Shown here one piece after another: positions 45,833 to 55,890 of a stretch of 64,000 nucleotides of DNA. A model generated the notes under the pieces. That model was not told where the DNA came from and did not search any database. It saw only the letters and a program-made list of their open reading frames with translations. Every line of letters starts with the position of its first letter. The first letter of the stretch is position 1. Made by a program: the position numbers and the translations under genes. This DNA is from Algoriphagus marinus. GTDB taxonomy: Bacteria > Bacteroidota > Bacteroidia > Cytophagales > Cyclobacteriaceae. The stretch spans positions 930,001 through 994,000 of the forward strand of contig NZ_MSPQ01000001.1 of NCBI RefSeq assembly GCF_001936475.1, in the 5' to 3' direction.

Positions 45833-47527
45833 ATGAAAGAATCTAAAATCAGAGGAGCGGACATTGTAGTAAGAGCACTTATAGAAGAGCAGGCAGATGT
45901 GATTTTTGGTTATCCCGGAGGAGCGATCATGCCTGTATATGATGCCTTGTATGATTATCATGATCAATTGAGACATGTGCTCACTAGGCATGAGCAGGGT
46001 GCGATTCACGCAGCACAGGGATATGCCCGGGTTTCGGGAAAAGTAGGTGTCTGCATAGCTACCTCAGGTCCCGGAGCTACCAATCTAATTACTGGATTAG
46101 CCGATGCTCAGATTGACAGTACGCCTTTGGTATGCATTACTGGTCAAGTTGCAGCACATTTATTGGGGACAGATGCATTTCAAGAGACTGATGTGTTAGG
46201 GATTTCTATGCCCGCCACCAAATGGAATATACAGGTCAGAAGAGTAGAAGATATTGCCCCTGCAATTGCAAAGGGGTTTTACATCGCAAAATCAGGAAGA
46301 CCAGGTCCTGTTTTAATTGATATTACAAAAAATGCTCAGGTAGATTTTGGTGAGTTTAATTATGTTAGATGCGAAGGCTTTCGTTCTTATAAAACTCAGA
46401 TTCCGGTGGAAAAGAGTGCTATCCAAGAGGCCGCATTTTTAATTAACATGGCCAAAAGACCCTATCTTCTTTTTGGACAAGGAGTGATTCTTGGAAAAGC
46501 GGAAGATGAGTTGAAATCTTTTTTGGAAAAGAGTGGGATCCCTGCTGCTTCAACCTTGTTGGGTTCAGGGGCATTATCCCAAGATCACCCAAATTATGTA
46601 GGCAAATTAGGGATGCATGGCAACTATGCGCCAAATCTACTGACCAACCAATGCGATATATTAATCGCTGTGGGGATGCGTTTTGATGATCGTGTTACAG
46701 GCGATTTGAAGCGATATGCAAAGCAAGCAAAAGTTATTCACCTCGAGCTTGATCCTGCAGAAATCAATAAAATCGTAAAATGCGAAGTTGCGGTTGTTGG
46801 GGACTCTAAAGAAAGCCTTGCGCTGTTGACAGAGGCCGTCAATCAAAAATCCCATCCGGAATGGATGGCTAAATTCCGCGAATTGGAAGAAGAAGAAAAT
46901 GCCGCTGTAATCACCAATGACCTGAAGCCTACAAAAGCCGGCTTGACGATGGGAGAGGTGATCCATCAGATTAACCAATATAAAGCGGATGATGCCGTGC
47001 TTGTGACAGATGTTGGACAGCATCAGATGATCGCTTGGCGATATTTTAATTATAAGAAAACAAGAACTCAAGTCACTTCAGGAGGATTGGGCACAATGGG
47101 CTTTGCGCTCCCTGCGGCACTTGGAGCACAACTTCACGATTATTCCAGACAAGTGATTTGTGTAGTTGGAGATGGGGGTATCCAGATGACCATTCAGGAA
47201 CTTGGTACAATAATGCAAACTAAAGCCCCTGTAAAAATTGTGCTTTTGAATAATAACTTTCTAGGCATGGTGAGGCAATGGCAGCAGATGTTTTTTGACA
47301 AGCGCTATTCTTTCACCGAACTGGATAATCCGGATTTTATCAAAATCGCAGAAGCTTACAGTATCAAAGCCCAAAAGGTCACAGAAAGAGGTGATTTGCA
47401 AGAGGCAATTGAGGATATGCTAATCCACGACGGGCCATTCTTCTTAGAGGTAGTGGTGGAGAAAGAAGACAACGTTTTTCCAATGATCGCTACCGGATGT
47501 TCGGTAGAAGAAGTCAGACTTAGCTAA
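45833..47527 (+). CDS. ilvB: Acetolactate synthase large (catalytic) subunit
   Basis: The 564-residue thiamine-diphosphate enzyme makes acetolactate or acetohydroxybutyrate. E54 in TRHEQGAIHAAQGYAR is the catalytic Glu. The C-terminal ThDP/metal motif is GDGGIQMTIQELGT near residue 445, with the LLNNN end about 30 residues on. GYPGGAIMPVYDAL near residue 27 is typical of biosynthetic forms. It is followed by its regulatory subunit after 9 bases. Confidence 0.96.
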   Translation: MKESKIRGADIVVRALIEEQADVIFGYPGGAIMPVYDALYDYHDQLRHVLTRHEQGAIHAAQGYARVSGKVGVCIATSGPGATNLITGLADAQIDSTPLVCITGQVAAHLLGTDAFQETDVLGISMPATKWNIQVRRVEDIAPAIAKGFYIAKSGRPGPVLIDITKNAQVDFGEFNYVRCEGFRSYKTQIPVEKSAIQEAAFLINMAKRPYLLFGQGVILGKAEDELKSFLEKSGIPAASTLLGSGALSQDHPNYVGKLGMHGNYAPNLLTNQCDILIAVGMRFDDRVTGDLKRYAKQAKVIHLELDPAEINKIVKCEVAVVGDSKESLALLTEAVNQKSHPEWMAKFRELEEEENAAVITNDLKPTKAGLTMGEVIHQINQYKADDAVLVTDVGQHQMIAWRYFNYKKTRTQVTSGGLGTMGFALPAALGAQLHDYSRQVICVVGDGGIQMTIQELGTIMQTKAPVKIVLLNNNFLGMVRQWQQMFFDKRYSFTELDNPDFIKIAEAYSIKAQKVTERGDLQEAIEDMLIHDGPFFLEVVVEKEDNVFPMIATGCSVEEVRLS

Positions 47528-47536
47528 AACTACCCT

Positions 47537-48037
47537 ATGAAGCGCTATACTATATTCGTTATCACTGAAAATTTTATCGGAATCCTTAATCGGATCACGA
47601 TCATTTTTACTCGAAGAGGGATCAATATCGATGCCTTAACTGCATCAGAAAGTAGGGTAGAAGGAATCCATCGGATTACCATCGAGGTCACTGCTACAGA
47701 AGAGACAGTGATTCAGCTAGTCAATCAGATTGAGAAAATAATTGATGTCATCAAGGCTTTTCATCATGAGGATGAAAGTGTGGTCTATCAAGAAATTGCT
47801 CTATACAAAATCCCGGTTTCCAAGTTAGATGGGGGTTTGGAAAAAATCATCCGACAACACAATGCCAAGATCATAGCGGCAGAACCTGAATTTGTCGTTT
47901 TGGAATTGACAGGGCACAAGGAGCAAACACAGGAATTATTGGAAATTCTCAAAGAGTATGGTCTCTTGGAATTTGCCCGGTCTGGAAGAGTGGCGGTGGC
48001 TAAGCGTATGCTTACTATTGACAGTTTCGTGAAGTGA
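47537..48037 (+). CDS. ilvN: Acetolactate synthase small (regulatory) subunit
   Basis: The 166-residue product has an N-terminal ACT domain (YTIFVITENFIGILNRITII, RRGINIDALTASES), which in known enzymes binds valine for feedback inhibition. A C-terminal ALS_ss_C domain ends in EFARSGRVAVAKR. The length is that of IlvH-type subunits. It is placed directly after ilvB. Confidence 0.94.
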   Translation: MKRYTIFVITENFIGILNRITIIFTRRGINIDALTASESRVEGIHRITIEVTATEETVIQLVNQIEKIIDVIKAFHHEDESVVYQEIALYKIPVSKLDGGLEKIIRQHNAKIIAAEPEFVVLELTGHKEQTQELLEILKEYGLLEFARSGRVAVAKRMLTIDSFVK

Positions 48038-48115
48038 TTAGCATTAAGAAATAAAAAATAAAATCGAATTATACCAAAAACAGGTACGAAAAGGACCTAT
48101 TAAATCAATTAACAA

Positions 48116-49159
48116 ATGAAATTAAAATTCGGCTCAGTAGAAGAAAACGTAGTAACCAGAGATGAATTTCCTTTGGAAAAAGCTAGAGAAGTCCTCAAGG
48201 ATGAAGTAATCGCAGTTTTGGGTTATGGGGTGCAAGGACCTGGTCAGGCTCTTAACCTGAAAGACAATGGATTCAATGTAATCGTTGGTCAGCGTAAAGG
48301 CTCGAAGACTTGGGATAAAGCTGTTGCTGATGGCTGGGTTCCTGGCGAAACACTTTTTGAATTGGAAGAGGCTTGCGAGCGAGGTACAATTCTTCAATTC
48401 TTACTTTCTGACGCTGGTCAAATAGCAGCTTGGCCAATGGTGAAAAAACATCTGACTCCGGGAAAAGCACTTTATTTTTCTCATGGATTTGGTATTACCT
48501 ACAAAGAGAAAACAGGAATTATTCCTCCCGCTGATGTGGATGTGATTCTAGTTGCTCCAAAAGGTTCAGGTACTTCACTTCGTAGAATGTTTGTAGAAGG
48601 GCGAGGTTTGAATTCATCCTATGCTATTTTCCAGGATGGTACAGGCAGAGCGAAAGATCGAGTGATTGCGTTGGGTATTGGAGTTGGCTCAGGATACTTG
48701 TTTGAAACCGATTTTTACCGTGAGGTGACTTCAGATTTGACAGGAGAAAGAGGCACCTTAATGGGAGCCATTCAAGGGATTTTTGCAGCGCAATATGAAG
48801 TGCTCCGTGCAAATGGACATACGCCTTCAGAGGCTTTCAACGAAACAGTGGAAGAATTAACCCAGTCATTAATGCCTTTGGTGGCGGAAAACGGAATGGA
48901 TTGGATGTATGCCAACTGCTCTACTACCGCGCAGCGAGGTGCACTGGATTGGTGGAAGCCTTTCCGTGATGCGTCAAAGCCTGTTTTTGAAGCACTTTAT
49001 GAATCCGTAAAATCAGGCAAAGAAGCCCAGAAGTCAATCGATTCAAATTCTAAAGCTGATTACAGAGAAAAGTTGGAAGCGGAATTGAAAGAATTGAGAG
49101 AATCAGAAATGTGGCAAGCTGGAGCAGTTGTGCGTCAGTTGAGACCAGAGAATAATTAA
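48116..49159 (+). CDS. ilvC: Ketol-acid reductoisomerase
   Basis: The 347-residue class I enzyme isomerises and reduces acetolactate with NADPH. The Rossmann motif is [19 protein letters not shown] near residue 36, and the NADPH-phosphate loop is QRKGSKTW. The knotted C-terminal domain holds [25 protein letters not shown] with the metal-binding Asp and Glu. A 78-base gap to ilvN holds no visible gene. Confidence 0.95.
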   Translation: MKLKFGSVEENVVTRDEFPLEKAREVLKDEVIAVLGYGVQGPGQALNLKDNGFNVIVGQRKGSKTWDKAVADGWVPGETLFELEEACERGTILQFLLSDAGQIAAWPMVKKHLTPGKALYFSHGFGITYKEKTGIIPPADVDVILVAPKGSGTSLRRMFVEGRGLNSSYAIFQDGTGRAKDRVIALGIGVGSGYLFETDFYREVTSDLTGERGTLMGAIQGIFAAQYEVLRANGHTPSEAFNETVEELTQSLMPLVAENGMDWMYANCSTTAQRGALDWWKPFRDASKPVFEALYESVKSGKEAQKSIDSNSKADYREKLEAELKELRESEMWQAGAVVRQLRPENN

Positions 49160-49176
49160 ACCTAAATCCGGAAAAG

Positions 49177-50685
49177 ATGAGTGAGAAGCTTTGGATATTT
49201 GATACTACCCTCCGAGATGGGGAGCAAGTGCCTGGATGTCAATTAAACACCCAGGAGAAGATAATTGTGGCGAAAGCCTTGGAAGAATTAGGAGTGGACA
49301 TTATTGAGGCAGGATTCCCAATTTCCAGCCCGGGAGACTTCAATTCGGTGTTAGAAATTTCAAAGGCTGTTTCAAATCCGATTATCTGTGCCCTATCGAG
49401 AGCGGTAGAAAAAGATATTGAAGTAGCGGCTCAATCCTTGAAGTTTGCAAAAAGAGGCCGAATTCATACTGGAATCGGTGTTTCACCTTACCATATTCAG
49501 TATAAGCTTCGCTCTACCCCGGAAGATATCATCGCAAGAGGAGTTGCAGCAGTGAAGTTTGCCAGAAGATTTGTGGATGATGTGGAATTCTATGCAGAGG
49601 ATGCTGGGCGTGCAGAGCATGATTTCCTTGCTAAAATCATCGAGGAAGTGATTAAAGCTGGAGCGACAGTTGTCAACATTCCTGATACTACGGGATATTG
49701 CCTACCTGAGCAGTATGGAGCCATCATCGCAAGTTTGAAGAATAACGTTCCAAATATTGACAAAGCTATCATTGCCACCCATTGCCACAATGACTTGGGT
49801 ATGGCTACTGCTAATACCGTAGCTGGTGTTCAACAGGGCGCTCGCCAAGTGGAGGTAACCATCAACGGGATTGGCGAACGAGCTGGTAATACGTCTATGG
49901 AAGAAGTGGTCATGGCAATCAAATGCCATAAATCGATTGACGTCCATACTGATATTGTCACTCCTAGAATTTACAATACCAGCCGTTTGGTGTCTAAGTT
50001 GATGAATATGCCTGTGCAGCCTAACAAAGCAATCGTAGGAAGAAATGCTTTTGCACACTCGTCAGGAATCCATCAAGACGGTGTCTTGAAACATCGGGAA
50101 AATTATGAAATCATTGACCCGAAAGATGTGGGTGTTGCGGAGTCTACCATCGTATTAACCGCCCGATCTGGTCGCGCTGCTTTGAAGCATCATTTGGATG
50201 CTTTGGGGGTAGAATTGGAAGGGGAGGCTTTGCGAGAAGTATATGAAGCCTTCTTGATTTTAGCAGATAGTAAGAGGGATATCGGACGAAAAGACCTGAT
50301 GGGATTAGTCGGTAAATATGTGACTGATTCTAATTTCATTGAACTCGAAAACGTGTCTTATTCTTCAAATGGTACAATCCAAGCAAAAGTTAAACTGAAA
50401 ATTGGAGAAGAATCACAAGAGGCTTCGGCTCATGGAAATGGACCTGTTGATGCAGTATTAAAGGCTATCGAAAAATTGGCTAAACCTCACGTCGAAGTAG
50501 AAGAATTTTTGATTCAGGCGATTACCCACGGAAGTGATGATGTGGCCAAAGTTCACATGAAATTAATCAAAGGAGAGAAGCCCTATTTTGGCTTTGCCTC
50601 TAACTCCGACATTGTCCTGGCTTCCGCTCAGGCATTTGTCGACGCACTAAATAAAATTCCAGTCAAAGAATATGTGACTGCTTAA
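49177..50685 (+). CDS. leuA: 2-isopropylmalate synthase
   Basis: The 502-residue enzyme condenses acetyl-CoA with 2-ketoisovalerate, the first leucine step. The TIM barrel has [15 protein letters not shown] near residue 9, [13 protein letters not shown] near 206 and [15 protein letters not shown]. The linker has [12 protein letters not shown], and the last about 125 residues form the LeuA dimer/allosteric domain. It starts 17 bases after ilvC. Confidence 0.94.
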   Translation: MSEKLWIFDTTLRDGEQVPGCQLNTQEKIIVAKALEELGVDIIEAGFPISSPGDFNSVLEISKAVSNPIICALSRAVEKDIEVAAQSLKFAKRGRIHTGIGVSPYHIQYKLRSTPEDIIARGVAAVKFARRFVDDVEFYAEDAGRAEHDFLAKIIEEVIKAGATVVNIPDTTGYCLPEQYGAIIASLKNNVPNIDKAIIATHCHNDLGMATANTVAGVQQGARQVEVTINGIGERAGNTSMEEVVMAIKCHKSIDVHTDIVTPRIYNTSRLVSKLMNMPVQPNKAIVGRNAFAHSSGIHQDGVLKHRENYEIIDPKDVGVAESTIVLTARSGRAALKHHLDALGVELEGEALREVYEAFLILADSKRDIGRKDLMGLVGKYVTDSNFIELENVSYSSNGTIQAKVKLKIGEESQEASAHGNGPVDAVLKAIEKLAKPHVEVEEFLIQAITHGSDDVAKVHMKLIKGEKPYFGFASNSDIVLASAQAFVDALNKIPVKEYVTA

Positions 50686-50687
50686 TT

Positions 50688-52094
50688 ATGGAAAAGACAA
50701 CCTTATTTGATAAAATCTGGGATGCGCACGTAGTCAAATCCGTGCCAGCTGGTCCAGATGTGTTTTTCATTGATAAACATTTTATCCATGAAGTAACATC
50801 ACCTGTAGCATTTCTAAATCTGGAAATCCGAGGAATTGGTGTGAAATATCCAGAGCGGACTATTGCTACCCCTGATCACAATGTGCCAACCATAAACCAG
50901 GAGCAGACAATCAAGGATCAGCTTTCCAGAATGCAGGTACAAAAGCTTCGGGACAATTGCTCCAAATATGGGATCGAACTTCATGATTTGGGTTCTGCTC
51001 ATCATGGCATTGTCCATGTGATTGGTCCTGAATTGGGGATCACTCAGCCTGGAATGACCATCGTCTGCGGAGATAGTCATACTTCTACACATGGTGCATT
51101 TGGTGCGATTGCTTTTGGAATTGGTACTTCAGAGGTAGAAATGGTTTTGGCTACGCAATGCATCATGCAGTCGAAAGCTAAAAAAATGAGAATCACAGTC
51201 GACGGTGAACTTGGAAAAGGGGTAACCTCAAAGGATATTATTCTATACATCATTGCAAAAATAACTGCAGCGGGAGCTACAGGCTATTTTGTAGAATACG
51301 CGGGATCTGCCATTCATAGTCTTTCTATGGAAGCCAGAATGACTATTTGCAATATGTCAATTGAAATGGGAGCTCGAGGAGGATTAATCGCCCCTGATGA
51401 GACAACTTTCAATTACCTGAAAGGCAAAAGATATTCGCCGAAAGGAGAAGATTGGGATAAAGCAGTCGCTCACTGGAAAACCTTGAAAACAGACGAAGGT
51501 GCTGTATTTGATAAGGAATACCATTTTGACGCAGCGGACATTGAACCGATGATCACCTATGGTACTAATCCTGGAATGGGCATCAAAGTGAAAGGCACAA
51601 TCCCTACTACTGAAGGCATGGAGGGAAGTAATAAAACCTCTTACCTGAAGTCATTAGCTTATATGGGGTTTGAGGCCGGTGAACCGGTCAAAGGAAAACT
51701 AGTGGATTATGTCTTTGTAGGTTCTTGTACTAACGGACGAATCGAAGACATTCGGTCTGTTGCACAATTTGTCAAGGGTCATAAGAAAGCGGATAATATC
51801 ACTGCTTGGATTGTTCCAGGATCTCGTGAAGTGGAGAAGATGGCTCATGAAGAAGGCTTGGTGAAAATCTTGGAAGAAGCTGGATTCGAATTGCGACAGC
51901 CAGGCTGTTCAGCTTGTCTGGCGATGAATGATGATAAAATTCCTTCAGGGAAATATGCTGTCTCCACTTCCAATCGAAACTTTGAAGGTCGTCAAGGACC
52001 GGGAGCTCGTACGATGCTCGCTTCTCCTTTGACCGTAGCGGCAGTAGCTGTGACCGGAAGAATCTGCGATCCAAGAGAAGTATTTCCAAATTAA
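50688..52094 (+). CDS. leuC: 3-isopropylmalate dehydratase large subunit
   Basis: The 468-residue aconitase-family subunit carries the 4Fe-4S ligands: [13 protein letters not shown] near residue 346 and [13 protein letters not shown] near residue 406 supply the three Cys. [25 protein letters not shown] is also conserved. With LeuD it converts 2- to 3-isopropylmalate, and such enzymes can also act on citramalate. It starts 2 bases after leuA; leuD follows after 106 bases without a visible signal. Confidence 0.96.
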   Translation: MEKTTLFDKIWDAHVVKSVPAGPDVFFIDKHFIHEVTSPVAFLNLEIRGIGVKYPERTIATPDHNVPTINQEQTIKDQLSRMQVQKLRDNCSKYGIELHDLGSAHHGIVHVIGPELGITQPGMTIVCGDSHTSTHGAFGAIAFGIGTSEVEMVLATQCIMQSKAKKMRITVDGELGKGVTSKDIILYIIAKITAAGATGYFVEYAGSAIHSLSMEARMTICNMSIEMGARGGLIAPDETTFNYLKGKRYSPKGEDWDKAVAHWKTLKTDEGAVFDKEYHFDAADIEPMITYGTNPGMGIKVKGTIPTTEGMEGSNKTSYLKSLAYMGFEAGEPVKGKLVDYVFVGSCTNGRIEDIRSVAQFVKGHKKADNITAWIVPGSREVEKMAHEEGLVKILEEAGFELRQPGCSACLAMNDDKIPSGKYAVSTSNRNFEGRQGPGARTMLASPLTVAAVAVTGRICDPREVFPN

Positions 52095-52200
52095 AATACA
52101 AAGTCAGAAATGGGAAGTACGAGTTTGAATTGGTAAGTAAGATTTATGCACCGATCAAATTTTCAAATTTTCAAATTTTCCAATCTTTCAATCAAAAAAA

Positions 52201-52794
52201 ATGGCTTACGATAAATTTACAGTGCTTAAAAGTACTGCAGTTCCTTTGCCCACAGAAAATGTGGATACCGATCAGATTATTCCTGCAAGATTCCTCAAAG
52301 CGACCGAACGAGTTGGCTTCGGTGACAATCTCTTTCGAGATTGGCGCTATGATGTGGAGGGCAATCCAAAAAAGGATTTTGTGCTAAATGATCCTACTTA
52401 CTCTGGAAAAATTCTAGTTGCAGGAAAGAACTTTGGCTCTGGATCCAGCCGTGAGCACGCAGTTTGGGCTTTGTATGACTATGGCTTCAGAGCGGTAGTT
52501 TCGAGCTTTTTCGCAGATATTTTCAAAAATAACTGCCTGAATATCGGCGTACTTCCGGTGACTGTATCTGCTGAATTTGCCGATAAATTGCTTTCTGCAA
52601 TTACTGCTAATCCGGAAACTGAAATCGAAATTGATCTTGCTGCTCAGAAAATCACCTTGAGTTCAACTGGTGATTCTGAATCCTTTGATATCAATGAGTA
52701 CAAAAAGGATAACATGAAGCATGGATTCGATGACATCGATTACCTGCTGAATATGTCAGCTGAGATCGATGCCTTTGAGGCAAGTAAAAAATAA
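52201..52794 (+). CDS. leuD: 3-isopropylmalate dehydratase small subunit
   Basis: The 197-residue swivel-domain subunit has PTENVDTDQIIPARFLK near residue 19 and the hallmark AGKNFGSGSSREHAVWAL near residue 74. It completes LeuC. The spacer before it (52095-52200) contains repeated TTCAAATTTTC stretches but no evident promoter. Confidence 0.95.
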   Translation: MAYDKFTVLKSTAVPLPTENVDTDQIIPARFLKATERVGFGDNLFRDWRYDVEGNPKKDFVLNDPTYSGKILVAGKNFGSGSSREHAVWALYDYGFRAVVSSFFADIFKNNCLNIGVLPVTVSAEFADKLLSAITANPETEIEIDLAAQKITLSSTGDSESFDINEYKKDNMKHGFDDIDYLLNMSAEIDAFEASKK

Positions 52795-52831
52795 GTTGCG
52801 GTCTGCAACCAAATCAGGAATAAGCTTTACA

Positions 52832-54418
52832 ATGAAGGAAGATCGGAAAATAGAAATAATGGATACCACGTTGAGGGATGGAGAACAGACCTCAGGGGTA
52901 GCCTTCCTGCCTTCAGAAAAACTCCAAATCGCCAAACTTTTACTTGAAGAGTTGAAGGTGGATCGGATTGAAGTAGCCTCCGCTCGGGTTTCTGACGGAG
53001 AACTTGCCGGTGTACAAAAAATCACTAAATGGGCAGAAGAAAAAGGCTATCTAGATCGAGTGGAGGTGCTGGGTTTTGTGGATACTCCTGCCTCGGTGGA
53101 TTGGCTGGTTTCAGCCGGTACTAAAGTGATGAATCTTTTGACCAAAGGATCTTTAAATCATCTGACACATCAGCTAAAAAAGACTCAGGAACAACATTTC
53201 GAGGAAATTGCTACATGCATTGATTATGCTGAATCTAAGGGTATTCTAGTAAATGTTTACTTAGAAGATTGGTCAAATGGGATGAGGAATTCCCCAAAGT
53301 ACACCTTGGATCTCATTGATTTCTTGAGCAAGTTATCCGTAAAGCGAATCATGCTTCCTGATACCTTGGGCTTGCTTTCTCCGGAGGAGACCAAAAGTTA
53401 TTTTATTGAGATCACCACAAAGTATCCAAACGTTCATTTCGATTTTCACGCGCACAATGATTATGATCTAGCTGTTGCGAATGTCATGGAAGCGATTTTG
53501 CATGGAGCAGCTGGAATTCACACCACAATCAATGGACTTGGTGAGCGAGCGGGAAATGCGCCTTTGGAATCTGTCATCGCAGTAATTAAAGACTTTACCG
53601 ATTTCAAGATTAATGCGCAGGAGCAGAAAGTATATCGGGTTTCCAAACTTGTGGAGCAATTTTCAGGACAACATATTCCTGCAAATAAGCCTGTAGTCGG
53701 AGAAAATGTCTTTACCCAGACTGCTGGAATTCATGCTGATGGTGACAATAAAAAGAATCTTTATTTCAATGACCTGATGCCGGAGCGATTTGGTAGACAG
53801 CGAAAATACGCCTTGGGGAAGACTTCTGGAAAAGCCAATATTCTTAAGAATTTGGAGGAACTGGGAATCTCTTTGGAAAAAGAGGAACTTGCTAAAGTCA
53901 CCCAGCGGATCATCGAACTCGGGGATAAGAAAGAGCGAGTGACTACTGAGGATTTGCCTTACATCATTTCGGATGTCTTACAAAATAATTCGATTGTGAA
54001 GGACATCAGTATCGAGGGCTATCACATGACCCATTCGAAAGGCTTGAAACCATCGATCCAACTTCGTCTGAATATTCACGGGGAATCTTATGACGCCTCT
54101 GCGACAGGTGATGGACAGTATGATTCCTTTATGAAAGCAGTGAAAAAAATCTATAAATCCAGAAAGAAGCAACTTCCAAAGTTGATCGACTACCACGTAT
54201 CCATTCCTCCAGGAGGGAAGACTGATGCTTTTGTAGAAACAGTCATCACTTGGGATTTTGGAAAAATATTTAAAACGAAAGGGCTCGATCCCGATCAAAC
54301 CGTGGCAGCGATGATGGCCACAGAAAAAATGCTCAATATCCTCGAAAATTTTAATCAACCTTCCAACTCAGAAGAATCCAAAATTTATGGAAATGAATAT
54401 CGCGCTATTGCCAGGTGA
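52832..54418 (+). CDS. Second LeuA-type acyltransferase (citramalate or isopropylmalate synthase)
   Basis: The start chosen is ATG at 52832 ([20 protein letters not shown]), giving 528 residues. It has a full HMGL-like barrel ([31 protein letters not shown]), [16 protein letters not shown] and a C-terminal LeuA dimer domain. Two LeuA-type genes stand in one operon and no ilvA is present. This enzyme may therefore make (R)-citramalate from pyruvate, feeding LeuCDB to 2-ketobutyrate for isoleucine. A homocitrate or second isopropylmalate synthase role is not excluded. Confidence 0.75.
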   Translation: MKEDRKIEIMDTTLRDGEQTSGVAFLPSEKLQIAKLLLEELKVDRIEVASARVSDGELAGVQKITKWAEEKGYLDRVEVLGFVDTPASVDWLVSAGTKVMNLLTKGSLNHLTHQLKKTQEQHFEEIATCIDYAESKGILVNVYLEDWSNGMRNSPKYTLDLIDFLSKLSVKRIMLPDTLGLLSPEETKSYFIEITTKYPNVHFDFHAHNDYDLAVANVMEAILHGAAGIHTTINGLGERAGNAPLESVIAVIKDFTDFKINAQEQKVYRVSKLVEQFSGQHIPANKPVVGENVFTQTAGIHADGDNKKNLYFNDLMPERFGRQRKYALGKTSGKANILKNLEELGISLEKEELAKVTQRIIELGDKKERVTTEDLPYIISDVLQNNSIVKDISIEGYHMTHSKGLKPSIQLRLNIHGESYDASATGDGQYDSFMKAVKKIYKSRKKQLPKLIDYHVSIPPGGKTDAFVETVITWDFGKIFKTKGLDPDQTVAAMMATEKMLNILENFNQPSNSEESKIYGNEYRAIAR

Positions 54419-55454
54419 TGGCATCGGCCCAGAAGTTATAGCTCAAGCAGTAAAAGTAGTGAATGCGATTGGTCAAAAGTTTGGCCATAAAATCACGTTT
54501 CGGGAAGCAGTCGTAGGTGCAGCAGCAATTGATGCAACAGGAGATCCTTACCCAGATAGCACGCATGAAATCGCGGCATCTTCCGATGCCATTCTTTTTG
54601 GTGCGATCGGCGACCCGAAATATGATAATGATCCGAAAGCAAAAGTCCGTCCAGAGCAAGGACTACTTCGCATGCGTCAGAAGTTGGGCCTATTTGCTAA
54701 TGTTCGTCCTACATTCACCTTTCCTTCATTGATTCATAAATCCCCTTTGAAATTGGATCGCGTCGAGGGAGTGGATTTCGTATTCTTCAGAGAGCTTACC
54801 GGAGGGATTTATTTCGGTGAGCCAAGAGGTAGAAATGAGCAAGGAACTAAAGCTTTTGATACCAATGTGTACACCAAAGAAGAGATTACCCGATTGGCGC
54901 GAATGGGTTTTGAAGCTGCGCAAAAGCGAAGAAAATTATTGACCTGTGTGGATAAAGCAAATGTGCTTGCTACATCCAGACTTTGGAGAGAGACCGTGCA
55001 AGAATTGGCTCCTGAATATCCGGATGTCATAGTGGAATACGAATTCGTCGACGCTGTAGCGATGCGATTGATTCAGTGGCCTAAGGCATACGATGTCTTG
55101 ATCACAGAAAACCTTTTTGGAGATATTTTGACGGATGAGGCTTCTGTGATTTCGGGTTCTATGGGCTTGATGCCTTCTGCGTCGCTCGGATCTGCTGTCA
55201 AATTATTTGAGCCTATTCACGGTTCTTATCCACAAGCTGCCGGAAAAGATATTGCCAATCCATTGGCGACAATCCTTTCAGCTGCAATGATGTTTGATTA
55301 TGCATTTGATCTAAAAGCTGAAGCCCAATTGATTTCTGATGTAGTAAATCTGTCTTTGGATGAAGGAATTGTCACCGAAGATATTGCAGATGGAGGCAAA
55401 GCGTATAAGACCTCGGAAGTGGGAGATTGGCTGGCAAAGAAGATTCTGGAGTAA
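54393..55454 (+). CDS. leuB: 3-isopropylmalate dehydrogenase
   Basis: The ATG at 54393 ([15 protein letters not shown]) gives 353 residues; an ATG two codons earlier (54387) is possible. LeuB oxidises and decarboxylates 3-isopropylmalate with NAD. Signatures are [11 protein letters not shown], the substrate Arg-rich [38 protein letters not shown] and [15 protein letters not shown]. The start lies inside the preceding gene (26-base overlap). It ends the operon and is followed by a terminator. Confidence 0.95.
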   Translation: MNIALLPGDGIGPEVIAQAVKVVNAIGQKFGHKITFREAVVGAAAIDATGDPYPDSTHEIAASSDAILFGAIGDPKYDNDPKAKVRPEQGLLRMRQKLGLFANVRPTFTFPSLIHKSPLKLDRVEGVDFVFFRELTGGIYFGEPRGRNEQGTKAFDTNVYTKEEITRLARMGFEAAQKRRKLLTCVDKANVLATSRLWRETVQELAPEYPDVIVEYEFVDAVAMRLIQWPKAYDVLITENLFGDILTDEASVISGSMGLMPSASLGSAVKLFEPIHGSYPQAAGKDIANPLATILSAAMMFDYAFDLKAEAQLISDVVNLSLDEGIVTEDIADGGKAYKTSEVGDWLAKKILE

Positions 55455-55479
55455 ATTCTCCATTAATGAGACTCAGTAA

Positions 55480-55511
55480 ACCACTTTAGAAATAGAGTGG
55501 TATTTTTTTTT
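55480..55511 (+). terminator. Intrinsic terminator after leuB
   Basis: ACCACT (55480-55485) pairs with AGTGGT (55496-55501) around a 10-base loop (TTAGAAATAG), followed by a run of T to 55511. It closes the 11-kb ilv-leu operon. Confidence 0.75.
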
Positions 55512-55530
55512 AGAAAATTTGAAATGAAAA

Positions 55531-55563
55531 TTTGCTTTTTAATTCTGGGGGGGGGTATTTTTA
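55531..55563 (+). promoter_or_regulatory. Promoter with a G9 tract in the spacer
   Basis: TTTG (55531-55534) and TATTTTTA (55556-55563, one mismatch to TAnnTTTG) are 21 bases apart. The last nine spacer bases are G (55547-55555). Slippage in the G tract would change the spacing between the boxes and so the strength of the promoter for the peptide gene at 55621. Confidence 0.5.
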
Positions 55564-55620
55564 GTCGTGATCACTTAAAGGCCAGTTTTAAATAAATTAA
55601 AACCTTAAATTCTAAAAAAA

Positions 55621-55833
55621 ATGAAAAAGAAAGTCTATTTAATTATGACAATCGCGATGGTTGGAATCGCGTCATTTTCAGTGATACCAACAATGGCACA
55701 AACTGATGGGAATTGTGATGAGACCTACTATAATGAAAAGAAGCAGTTTTTAGTTTCAGGTTGCAAACCCAAGGAAGGATACAGATGCCTTTTGCGTTGT
55801 GATCAGCCGAATGTCCCAGATATTAGTATATAA
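55621..55833 (+). CDS. Small secreted Cys-rich peptide
   Basis: The 70-residue product has a signal peptide (cut near TMA-Q, about residue 28). The mature part of about 43 residues carries four Cys in the pattern C-x15-C-x7-C-x3-C, which suggests disulfides. It resembles in layout the short exported peptides that precede 6-bladed propeller lipoproteins in Bacteroidota, but the NVEALA motif of one such family is absent. Function is unknown. A hairpin separates it from the propeller gene. Confidence 0.7.
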   Translation: MKKKVYLIMTIAMVGIASFSVIPTMAQTDGNCDETYYNEKKQFLVSGCKPKEGYRCLLRCDQPNVPDISI

Positions 55834-55851
55834 TAGATGTTGAATATTTCG

Positions 55852-55884
55852 CCCCAAATGCATTCTATTTGGGGTGATTTTTCT
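55852..55884 (+). terminator. Probable terminator after the secreted-peptide gene
   Basis: CCCCAAAT (55852-55859) and ATTTGGGG (55867-55874) form a perfect 8-bp stem with loop GCATTCT, followed by TGATTTTTCTTTT. It would end the peptide transcript and let only part of it reach the propeller gene, a common way to express a small product at a higher level. Confidence 0.65.
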
Positions 55885-55890
55885 TTTAAT

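Noticed and set aside
55621-55833. NVEALA-family peptide
   Set aside because: The layout with a propeller gene is similar, but the NVEALA motif is not in the sequence.
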